DNA of 12,973 nt from Candidatus Woesebacteria bacterium GW2011_GWA1_41_7 (GTDB lineage: Bacteria > Patescibacteriota > Microgenomatia > UBA8517). Positions within the stretch are counted from its first letter, which is position 1, and each line of letters starts with the position of its first letter. Made by a program: the position numbers and the translations under genes. Location: contig LCBU01000047.1 of assembly GCA_000997405.1 (NCBI GenBank), positions 1 through 12,973 on the forward strand, read 5' to 3'. Under the pieces are notes generated by a model that saw only the letters and a program-made list of their open reading frames with translations, ran no database searches and was not told the DNA's origin. Shown piece after piece: positions 1 through 5,567 of the stretch.

Positions 1-881
1 TGTTTGAGATATTGGGCCTTGTGTTAATTTTCATCGCCGGAGTGTTTGTTGGATCTTTTCTAAATGTTGTTTCCGACAGAGTCCCCGCACACGAATCACC
101 TCTCAAAGGCCGTTCAAGATGCCCTCATTGCAATGCTAAGCTTGCGCCGCTTGATCTTATTCCCCTACTCTCATACCTTCTACTTCGCGGAAAATGCAGA
201 TACTGCGGCAAGAAAATTTCGCTGTATTATCCGGCTTCGGAAATTCTAACCGGTGTGGCTTTCCTGGCAATTGCCTACTATCTTAACGTTTTTACTCAAA
301 CCAACGCTCTTGTTTGGTTTAACTTTGCTTATCTTGCCACACTCGCCTCTTTTCTGATCGTACTTTTCTTAACCGACATTAAGTACAAACTTATTCCAAA
401 CCGCATCGTTATGCCTGCGATAATTTTTGTGTTGTTTTTTATGATCGCAAGTTTTGCGTTTATTGCCATAAGTTCATACACGCAAATGAAAGCCGATCCT
501 TTTGGGCAATATTTGTTGCAGGTTGGTTACTGGCAAAGTCAGATGTTTTATTTGCTTCGAAGCTTGTTGATTACGATCTTTTCCGCGCTTGTTTTAGCCG
601 GATTTTTTAAGCTTTTGATTTGGGCTACAAAAGGAAAAGGTATGGGCGGTGGCGATGTTAAGTTGGCGTTTTTAGTAGGTTTGGTTAATGGGTTTCCGCT
701 GAACGTTGTGGCCGTAGTTTTAGCTTTTGTAAGCGGGGCGGCTTTTAGTGGAATTTTGATGCTGATGCGCCGAAAAGGCCTGCGCGATGTTATTCCCTTT
801 GGGCCTTTCTTGATTTTAGGCTCTGTTGTGGCCTTTATCTTTGGCCAGCAGATATTTAACTGGTATTTGGCGCTGATCTAA
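1..881 (+). CDS. pilD: Type IV prepilin peptidase / N-methyltransferase (A24 family), first base missing
   Basis: Membrane aspartic peptidase that cleaves and usually N-methylates type IV pilin-like precursors at the inner membrane. Codons TTT GAG ATA TTG run in frame from the left edge and the window opens with TG, so the start is probably an ATG whose A lies just outside; this gives about 293 aa beginning MFEILG, better than the internal TTG at 12. Counting from that start, the N-terminal domain has two zinc-type pairs, C41/C44 (CPHC) and C66/C69 (CRYC). The two catalytic aspartates of the family are visible in LTDIKYKLIPN (about D126) and GMGGGDVKLA (about D219), among several hydrophobic segments. 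Length is normal. It ends in NWYLALI, a tail that recurs 607 bp downstream beyond the methyltransferase gene. No pilin gene is visible here. Confidence 0.93.
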   Translation, partial: FEILGLVLIFIAGVFVGSFLNVVSDRVPAHESPLKGRSRCPHCNAKLAPLDLIPLLSYLLLRGKCRYCGKKISLYYPASEILTGVAFLAIAYYLNVFTQTNALVWFNFAYLATLASFLIVLFLTDIKYKLIPNRIVMPAIIFVLFFMIASFAFIAISSYTQMKADPFGQYLLQVGYWQSQMFYLLRSLLITIFSALVLAGFFKLLIWATKGKGMGGGDVKLAFLVGLVNGFPLNVVAVVLAFVSGAAFSGILMLMRRKGLRDVIPFGPFLILGSVVAFIFGQQIFNWYLALI

Positions 882-882
882 C
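857..882 (+). repeat. Direct repeat copy A: 3' end of pilD
   Basis: This is the last seven codons (NWYLALI) plus stop of pilD, with one flanking base each side. It matches 1464-1489 at 23 of 26 positions. The first 15 bases are identical and all three differences fall at third codon positions (gcg/gcc, ctg/ctt, atc/att), so the encoded tail is unchanged. Confidence 0.85.
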
Positions 883-900
883 TTAGTCGTCTTCCAAACT

Positions 901-906
901 TACAAT
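901..906 (+). promoter_or_regulatory. Possible -10 element of the methyltransferase gene
   Basis: TACAAT lies 11 bases before ATG 918 and would give a 5' leader of only about 5 nt. No convincing -35 or extended -10 is seen, so this is a weak call. Confidence 0.3.
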
Positions 907-917
907 AATTTATTTTG

Positions 918-1466
918 ATGACAATGAATCGTTGGGCAAAAAATCCAAGGCAAATAATAGTAGACAATTTTCCTTTATTTAAACCCGGGACCGTTTTAGA
1001 TTTGGGTGGTTCAGATGGTGCAAACGCCCTTTATTTAGCGAGAAATGGGTTTACTGTTACTAATGTTGATAAGGATAAGCAGGCTATTGCAGATTGTTTA
1101 TCAACGGCGGCCAAGGAATTTTTGAATGTCGACGGTGTGGTTTCTAATCTGAATGAATATAAAATTCAAAAGGAATATGACAATATAATAACTTTATTTA
1201 CTTTGCATTTTCTTTCACCAAAGGCAGCAAAGGGATTAATCAATCAAATGAAGAGCAAAACAAATGTTGGAGGTTTAAATCTGGTCGTTGCTTTTACAAA
1301 TAAGGGTGAGTTTGATGTAAGTAGGGGGTTCTATTTTAACAACGATGAAATTTTGGATATATATGACGGTTGGGAAATTTTACTCTACAAAAAGGAAGTG
1401 GGAGCGACAAAATCCGGTTTGAACCAGGAGCGTCTGCATTTTATCGCCCGAAAAGCCCATACGTAA
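918..1466 (+). CDS. TehB-like class I SAM-dependent methyltransferase
   Basis: Predicted cytosolic methyltransferase of about 182 aa, near the usual TehB length. SAM motif I is VLDLGGSDGANALYLA (about residues 26-41), a variant of the usual DLGCGxGRN. It is followed by the acidic-loop motif NVDKDKQAI, and the C-terminal half has TehB-like features: YDNIITLFTLHFL, TNVGGLNLVVAF and the ending LHFIARK. TehB relatives methylate tellurite, selenite or small thiol-reactive compounds; the substrate here is unknown. ATG 918 is preferred over the TTG at 915; ATG 924 is also possible. The gene looks more AT-rich than pilD and sits exactly between two copies of the pilD 3' end, so it looks like an acquired cassette. 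Its stop TAA forms the first bases of repeat copy B. Confidence 0.8.
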   Translation: MTMNRWAKNPRQIIVDNFPLFKPGTVLDLGGSDGANALYLARNGFTVTNVDKDKQAIADCLSTAAKEFLNVDGVVSNLNEYKIQKEYDNIITLFTLHFLSPKAAKGLINQMKSKTNVGGLNLVVAFTNKGEFDVSRGFYFNNDEILDIYDGWEILLYKKEVGATKSGLNQERLHFIARKAHT

Positions 1467-1489
1467 CTGGTATTTGGCCCTTATTTAAC
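1464..1489 (+). repeat. Direct repeat copy B: displaced pilD 3' end remnant
   Basis: Codons from 1465 (AAC TGG TAT TTG GCC CTT ATT TAA) again spell NWYLALI-stop, although no pilD reading frame leads into it. It is offset 607 bp from copy A, and all mismatches are synonymous. It is best read as the old end of pilD, left downstream when the segment carrying the methyltransferase arrived with its own pilD end. Confidence 0.8.
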
Positions 1490-1494
1490 CCTGT

Positions 1495-1558
1495 TTGCAT
1501 AGATTTCAATGAATGTTGCATAGATTTGGTCATTATGGTATAAATATTGCATAGATTT
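1495..1558 (+). repeat. Three phased direct repeats TTGCATAGATTT (putative operator array)
   Basis: Identical 12-mers TTGCATAGATTT occur at 1495-1506, 1516-1527 and 1547-1558. Start-to-start distances are 21 and 31 bp, about two and three turns of B-DNA, so all three present on the same face of the helix. The middle copy supplies the proposed -35 (TTGCAT). The third covers the expected transcription start and ends at the base before ATG 1559. The arrangement suits autoregulation by the HTH protein encoded next; the repressor assignment is inferred. Confidence 0.75.
1516..1544 (+). promoter_or_regulatory. Promoter of the HTH gene, embedded in the repeats
   Basis: -35 TTGCAT (1516-1521), 17-bp spacer, -10 TATAAA (1539-1544) with an extended TGG in front (TGGTATAAA). 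The start would fall near 1551, giving a leader of about 8 nt. Confidence 0.55.
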
Positions 1559-2035
1559 ATGGCTGATAAAGATTTGAACATAAGCGAGGCGGCCAAGTAC
1601 TTGGGCTTTTCCATCGATACACTTAGGCGGTGGGACAAGAGCGGAAAACTTCCTGCCAAAAGGAGTGAGGGCGGTCACCGCTATTACCCACAAACAGACC
1701 TGGAGCTATTTAAAAGGGATATTTTTGCTTTAGCAACAGAGTGGATGTTGGGGGCTCCTAAAGAGCCCGAAGATGCATTTTACTGCCCAACTAGTTCGGA
1801 ATTTAAAGGGCGGCTTTCAAAACTGCAGAGTGCTTTGGAAAAGTTACCGGATCTAAGAGAATACTTCCCGCTTATTGTCGCGACTGTTGGAGAAATAGGA
1901 AATAACTCCTTTGATCATAACTTTGGAAATTGGCCAGACATATCGGGGATATTTTTTACTAAATTCGAACCCAGTTGCCCCTTCTTTCGGACCTATGTAT
2001 ATACCAATTCCTTTAAGACCATTAACCGGTTTTAA
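1559..2035 (+). CDS. MerR/excisionase-type HTH protein with partial GHKL-ATPase domain, 3' truncated
   Basis: Starts at ATG 1559 (MADKDLNISEAAK), 158 codons; the in-frame TTG at 1547 lies inside a repeat and is rejected. Residues 5-50 form a MerR-like winged HTH (ISEAAKYLGFSIDTLRRW, then GKLPAKRSEGGHRYY). After a linker of about 60 residues, residues 110-123 (VGEIGNNSFDHNFG) resemble the N-box of GHKL ATPases, with E and NN as the expected Mg/ATP-binding residues. The G1 box (DxGxG) and the rest of that domain are absent. From about residue 134 the frame runs antisense through the ATP-grasp gene on the other strand until a chance stop at 2035. So the gene appears broken, and only the DNA-binding part is likely to be functional. 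It would be a regulator whose DNA binding may have been controlled by nucleotide binding. Confidence 0.65.
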   Translation: MADKDLNISEAAKYLGFSIDTLRRWDKSGKLPAKRSEGGHRYYPQTDLELFKRDIFALATEWMLGAPKEPEDAFYCPTSSEFKGRLSKLQSALEKLPDLREYFPLIVATVGEIGNNSFDHNFGNWPDISGIFFTKFEPSCPFFRTYVYTNSFKTINRF

Positions 2036-2476
2036 TACCACCGTGTCACTTTTTATTTCCGGAAGAACTTTAGCTAAGTCTTTTTTTTCTTCAACCAATA
2101 AGGTTTGTGGCATGTACTTACCGATTGCTTTAAAAGTTGCCCATTTATCCCACGCGAGGACTTTAAATTCCCTCTCATTTATCACCTCAAGAGAGTCGCC
2201 GGAAATAGGAAAATCGATACCTCCGGTCCTGTCGTAAACAACATCCATTTTAAGTTTATCTTTAACTAACTTAAAACCACCCTCTTCAAAGCACCAACCG
2301 CCTTCGAAGATGCCATCTCCGGAGTAAGTTTTACGTGTCAGAATATAAACATCCCAACCTTCGACCTCCATTAATTTCAACAACCTTATGTAGACGTCCA
2401 GCTTCCCTACGATGTGAGAAAGTGGTGTTTCTCCCTGAAGTTCCTTTGAGAAACAAATTCCTACTTTTTTCCTCAT
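1853..2476 (-). CDS. ATP-grasp amidoligase-like protein, C-terminally truncated
   Basis: Reads from ATG 2476 behind an unusually strong Shine-Dalgarno (AAGGGGGTGAG, 2477-2487 on the minus strand). Residues 1 to about 100 form a pre-ATP-grasp domain (VGICFSKELQGE, then VVYDRTGGIDFP). KVLAWDKWATFKAI and VVLKPVNGLKGIGIYIG (roughly residues 107-160) are the nucleotide-binding first half of an ATP-grasp fold. Genuine sequence seems to end near residue 179 (KKYPRYV). The last 28 residues, to the stop at 1853, are antisense to the HTH-ATPase gene. The second half of the fold, with the metal-binding ExN motif, is missing, so the product should be catalytically dead. It is the last gene of the minus-strand cluster from 5361. 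Its substrate is unknown. Confidence 0.7.
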   Translation of the reverse strand: MRKKVGICFSKELQGETPLSHIVGKLDVYIRLLKLMEVEGWDVYILTRKTYSGDGIFEGGWCFEEGGFKLVKDKLKMDVVYDRTGGIDFPISGDSLEVINEREFKVLAWDKWATFKAIGKYMPQTLLVEEKKDLAKVLPEIKSDTVVLKPVNGLKGIGIYIGPKEGATGFEFSKKYPRYVWPISKVMIKGVISYFSNSRDNKREVFS

Positions 2477-2487
2477 TACTCACCCCC
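2477..2487 (-). promoter_or_regulatory. Strong Shine-Dalgarno of the distal ATP-grasp gene
   Basis: The minus strand reads AAGGGGGTGAGTAATG. The AAGGGGGTGA core differs from the AAGGAGGTGA consensus at one base. It is the clearest ribosome-binding site in the window and fixes ATG 2476 as the start. Confidence 0.75.
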
Positions 2488-2507
2488 TTGTTTCAAAAAT
2501 ACCAAAA

Positions 2508-3201
2508 TCAACGAGCTTTATAAGTAAAACCGGGGCCTCTATTTACTTCCAATAGCCATACCTTACCGTTTGTGTCTACTGCCGCGTCTACACCCGCAAT
2601 TTCAATTTTAAGTATCCGTGAAGACTTGATCGAGATATCCTTAACATCCTCGGCAATTTCGCAAATGTCTATAAAATCTTCCTTTGCACCCAAAGAGACA
2701 TTATTTCTAAATTCGTTGGGATCCATAGATGTTTTTCGTTCGTAAGAACCCACCTGATCACCCACCACAAGTACTCTGAATTCCTCCTTCTTTTCTATAA
2801 ACTTTTGAAATAAGAATTTATTATTGGGAAATCTGGTAACCAGATCATCAAAATCTTTGATTGTCTTTACCAAATGGACTCCAATTCCTCTTTGTGAATA
2901 AAGATCCTTGGCGACAAGCGGTAAACCGAACTTTTCTACTATCTTGGGTGCACTTTTCAAAATATTCCCTTTATAACAAAAAAATGTGGGAATTATGGGC
3001 TCTAAAATAGACCAAATCATAATCAAGTACCGATTTATCGTCAATGGATATTGATGTATTTTTACCATCAATATCTATTGTTATGTCCTCAAAATGGGCA
3101 ATATCAACTGTAACATCTGAAGGCATTAAATTCCTGAGTCCATCATAGAAACTGTTTTTGTTCGAATAAGTCCTATTTACCAAAATTAATATTTTTTGCA
3201 T
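2508..3201 (-). pseudogene. RimK-like ATP-grasp ligase gene, broken by internal deletion and frame change
   Basis: The 5' part starts at ATG 3201, three bases after the stop of the ligase-peptidase gene. It encodes MQKILILVNRTYSNKNSFYDG through DYDLVYFRAH, a typical pre-ATP-grasp Rossmann-like start, and stops at 2971. The 3' part lies in another frame. It picks up at about IIPTFFCYKGNILKSAPKI and runs through GLPLVAKDLYSQRGIGVHLV, the strand RVLVVGDQV and the metal-binding end KVWLLEVNRGPGF to a stop at 2508. Fusing the parts near 2985-3003 gives about 230 residues. The family normally has some 45-55 further residues between the YFR strand and the IPxTF strand, so a deletion of about 150 bp with loss of frame is more likely than a single sequencing indel. 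A start at 3071 for the 3' part is unlikely to be real. Confidence 0.72.
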
Positions 3202-3204
3202 TTA

Positions 3205-4494
3205 TCAAGCGGTATCTTCTACTTTAACCAAGAATCCTTGAAGATCTCGTCTGCCTATTATACACACTCGCTTAAGTCCTTTCCTGTTTGCAACCGAAGC
3301 TATTGTGTTTATTCTTCTCCCTGCCAGATAAAAACTGAGGTTGATTACAGATCTTTCTTCAGATCCTAATGAACTTTTAAACACTTTTGTCCATAGAATA
3401 TTGTTGCCTTTCAAAAGCCCGTTTTTCTCGGCGAAAGTTTTATCGATTGAACTTCTCCATGCTCCTGTGTCAACTTTCGCAACAACCTCTACTTTTCGCC
3501 TATTGGGAAGTATTACTTTAATTATTTCGTCATTTTTTATTGTTTTGATTCCCTCTTCCAAGGCTTTTCTGTTCTCAAATCTTCCTGCAAAAAGAGCCTT
3601 GGCAATCATAACTCCATGATCTTTATCAACTACATTTAAATCTTCAACTCTTTCCAGTCGTTTCTTCAGACCTTCCATGTTGGCCAATTGTATCTGAAGA
3701 CCCGGTTGGGCATTGAGCTCAAGAACCATTGGCCCTTTGTCGGGATGAACCACTATGTCTACCCCAGCATAACCCAATCCAGAGGCGTCCTGGGCATTAA
3801 CGGCTGTCTCAAGAATAGAACTCCAACCGGGTATTTTAATTCCTCGAAGCTTGAGCTCCGTTCCGGGTTTGAATACAATTTCTTCGCCATGCCAGATCGC
3901 TTTTGTGGTAATTCCTGTAGCAATATCAACACCAACTCCCAAGGCCCCCTGATGTAAGTTTGCCCTACCTCCGGACTCTTTAGTGGGAAGTCTTAACATG
4001 GCCATAATGGGAATTTTATTAAAAACAATTACGCGAATATCCGGAGTGCCGCGATATGCCCATCTCCTAAAAACTTTTGCCCTTCCTACGTATTCCTGAA
4101 TAAAGCCAACATCAGGAACGTTACCCATTGAATATGCACCTTCCAGAATATCCAGTGTGTGTAGCTTTAAATCGTCAATTGTAAGTCTCTCTTTTTGTGT
4201 ACTCAACCACCTGCCGTCTTTTAACCGTCTTTTAACAACAATAATTCCCTCTCCACCCATTCCACGACTGGGTTTCAAAGCAAATTTTGGCGGTAGGAAA
4301 TCCCAATTATATGCAAGCACGTCTCTTGGATCTGTAAACTTCTTATATATTTTGGGGTGTGGCACATCCGCTTTTTTTAATACTCTCGCCGTTTGGATTT
4401 TACTGTCAGCAATGTTTTTACCACGCTTAGTGTTATATTTATACGCAAAGAGTTGAGTACGGGCGTTTAGACCAAGAATGGTTGAAACTTTCAT
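3205..4494 (-). CDS. ATP-grasp alpha-L-glutamate-ligase-like protein fused to RimB-like aspartic peptidase
   Basis: 429 aa in two parts. Residues 1 to about 310 match the alpha-L-glutamate-ligase-like ATP-grasp family: LNARTQLFAYKYN at the N-terminus, KPSRGMGGEGI in the ATP-binding loop, DIRVIVFN, GRANLHQGALGVGVDIATG and the metal-binding MVLELNAQPGLQIQ. From about residue 320 there is a domain of the RimB/retropepsin-like family once called ATP-dependent zinc protease (DUF785). It has the active-site DTG in VAKVDTGAWRSSI (D near 341) and the closing IIGRRDLQGF. The two functions are usually separate neighbouring genes. The enzyme is predicted to ligate amino acids to a small molecule or peptide, with the peptidase trimming or counteracting it; the substrate is unknown. 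It follows the 7TM gene by 15 bases and precedes another ATP-grasp gene by 3, so it is central to the operon. Confidence 0.85.
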   Translation of the reverse strand: MKVSTILGLNARTQLFAYKYNTKRGKNIADSKIQTARVLKKADVPHPKIYKKFTDPRDVLAYNWDFLPPKFALKPSRGMGGEGIIVVKRRLKDGRWLSTQKERLTIDDLKLHTLDILEGAYSMGNVPDVGFIQEYVGRAKVFRRWAYRGTPDIRVIVFNKIPIMAMLRLPTKESGGRANLHQGALGVGVDIATGITTKAIWHGEEIVFKPGTELKLRGIKIPGWSSILETAVNAQDASGLGYAGVDIVVHPDKGPMVLELNAQPGLQIQLANMEGLKKRLERVEDLNVVDKDHGVMIAKALFAGRFENRKALEEGIKTIKNDEIIKVILPNRRKVEVVAKVDTGAWRSSIDKTFAEKNGLLKGNNILWTKVFKSSLGSEERSVINLSFYLAGRRINTIASVANRKGLKRVCIIGRRDLQGFLVKVEDTA

Positions 4495-4509
4495 AGTGGC
4501 TTATTCTTA

Positions 4510-5361
4510 CTAGCTTTTGATGAGTTTTCTGAAACGGTAAAATTCCATAACCCTAAGGCCAGTGTATTTTCCGAGTATAAGGTCGGCTACTGCAACCATA
4601 GTCAGTGAAGCCTCAGGTTTTAAAAGTACGTACTTCCTCAGCGGTTCCAGGGTTAGGAAAAAATAGGATATCAAAGATAAGATCAAGGTTTCAAAGGTCA
4701 GATTAACCGCGGTTTTCGCACTCTTTCCAAGTTGGACTCTGCTAAACTCCTCCGCCAAAAGGATCAGAACAAGTACGGCAAAAATTGAAACATTTGCAAG
4801 AGCCGGGAAGTTTAAAATCGGCGCCAAAAAGAGAACCCCCAAAACGGCAATAACCACTGCCCAAAGGATAAATGACATTCTGGGAAGATACTGCAATTTT
4901 ACTTTTAATTTTCGTAGTATCATACGAATCAAGGTTGAAACAGCAACTATCACCAAAAAAAGGCCTATTCCCACGACCGGCCCTGTTGCCACAAATACTA
5001 CAGATAGTGCAGCCGGAAGGAAAATACCAAATCCGCGGATACCTACAACATTACGCGAAAACGCAACAACAAACGTGACTATCGGTAAAAGGAGGAGGAG
5101 AACTAATGTATTTGCCGGCACTCCGGCCTCCACAGCTCCCCTTATTGCATATTTAACAGGGTTAAAAAGCTTCTCCAGGGGGCCCAATGATTCCGTACTT
5201 TTTTGCGTAATATCAACCGGAGGCACACCCGGGGTGGGTTCCAAAGTTGCCGTCGGTGTTGGACTGAGTGATGGACTGGGGGTTACTGCCGAAACAGGCA
5301 GAAAGCCTGATGAGGCTAAGAGAATGACCATAAAAAAGAGTAGGCCGAATATTTTTCGCAT
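4510..5361 (-). CDS. 7TM protein of the transglutaminase-associated family (7TM_transglut-like), lacking the transglutaminase part
   Basis: The start is placed at ATG 5361 (MRKIFGLLFFMVILL), giving 283 aa with a signal peptide of about 25 residues ending near PVSA. An upstream TTG at 5433 would add a 24-residue tail in front of the signal sequence and lies beyond the proposed promoter. A Pro/Ser/Thr-rich linker (about residues 26-50) follows, then seven or so hydrophobic segments. GIRGFGIFLPAALSVVF, AEEFSRVQLGKSAKTA and the end GKYTGLRVMEFYRFRKL resemble the membrane module that in many bacteria is fused to an inactive transglutaminase. Here the extracytoplasmic domain is replaced by the short linker. 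Such proteins accompany RimB peptidases and ATP-grasp ligases, as here, suggesting transport or membrane tethering of the ligase product. First gene of the minus-strand operon. Confidence 0.8.
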   Translation of the reverse strand: MRKIFGLLFFMVILLASSGFLPVSAVTPSPSLSPTPTATLEPTPGVPPVDITQKSTESLGPLEKLFNPVKYAIRGAVEAGVPANTLVLLLLLPIVTFVVAFSRNVVGIRGFGIFLPAALSVVFVATGPVVGIGLFLVIVAVSTLIRMILRKLKVKLQYLPRMSFILWAVVIAVLGVLFLAPILNFPALANVSIFAVLVLILLAEEFSRVQLGKSAKTAVNLTFETLILSLISYFFLTLEPLRKYVLLKPEASLTMVAVADLILGKYTGLRVMEFYRFRKLIKS

Positions 5362-5389
5362 GGGAATTAATCTTATTGAAAGTACGTAT

Positions 5390-5398
5390 ATTGTAACA
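5390..5398 (-). promoter_or_regulatory. Extended -10 promoter of the 7TM/ATP-grasp operon
   Basis: The minus strand reads TGTTACAAT, an extended -10 (TGn plus TACAAT). The start would lie about 22 bases before ATG 5361. No clear -35 is visible. Confidence 0.45.
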
Positions 5399-5442
5399 TA
5401 GAGGGACTTAAAAATCTCTACGTACAGGTTCAAATCTTACAC

Positions 5443-5479
5443 CAATCCGAGGGTACATCTTGAATACAAACTTGGATTG
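5443..5479. promoter_or_regulatory. Inverted repeat flanking the -35 of the ABC transporter gene (possible operator)
   Basis: Arms CAATCCGAG (5443-5451) and CTTGGATTG (5471-5479) are complementary apart from one G-T pair. The centre of symmetry is near 5461, on the -35 element TTGAAT. A repressor bound here could block the promoter, but no binding protein is identified. Confidence 0.4.
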
Positions 5480-5489
5480 AGCTTATAAT
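5460..5489 (+). promoter_or_regulatory. Promoter of the ABC transporter gene
   Basis: -35 TTGAAT (5460-5465), 18-bp spacer, consensus -10 TATAAT (5484-5489). Transcription would begin near 5496, leaving a leader of about 70 nt. Confidence 0.6.
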
Positions 5490-5562
5490 AAGCTTCGCCA
5501 CCCAAATCCCCCCGTAAGGCTATAGCTCTAAGCTTGCCAAACTGGGTTTTGTGGCGTCTTAT
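5488..5562 (+). promoter_or_regulatory. Structured leader in front of the ABC transporter gene
   Basis: ATAAG (5488-5492) and CGCCAC (5496-5501) pair with GTGGCG (5551-5556) and CTTAT (5558-5562), enclosing an inner stem-loop (GGC...AGCT-CTA-AGCT-T-GCC, about 5518-5538). The outer stem closes 5 bases before ATG 5568, and no Shine-Dalgarno is seen, so the fold could control ribosome access. It matches no riboswitch class I recognise. The 5' end of the outer stem lies at or before the predicted transcription start, so only the CGCCAC arm is surely transcribed. Confidence 0.4.
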
Positions 5563-5567
5563 AAAAA

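Noticed and set aside
1449..1463. Longer homology between pilD and the region before repeat copy B (shared CGAAAAG)
   Set aside because: The frame and neighbouring bases do not match pilD there. It is the natural C-terminus of the methyltransferase (FIARKAHT).
1441..1693. Minus-strand frames across the TTGCATAGATTT repeats (repeated KSMQ/IYAT peptides)
   Set aside because: The repetition comes from the DNA repeats. The frames overlap two better-supported genes and lack a start signal.
2971..3071. Programmed ribosomal frameshift in the middle ATP-grasp gene
   Set aside because: There is a T/A run near 2975, but the two fragments do not add up to a complete domain. Residues appear missing between them, which slippage cannot restore.
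5362..5433. TTG start extending the 7TM protein by 24 residues
   Set aside because: It would put an extra segment in front of a clear signal peptide, and the frame crosses the likely promoter at 5390-5398.
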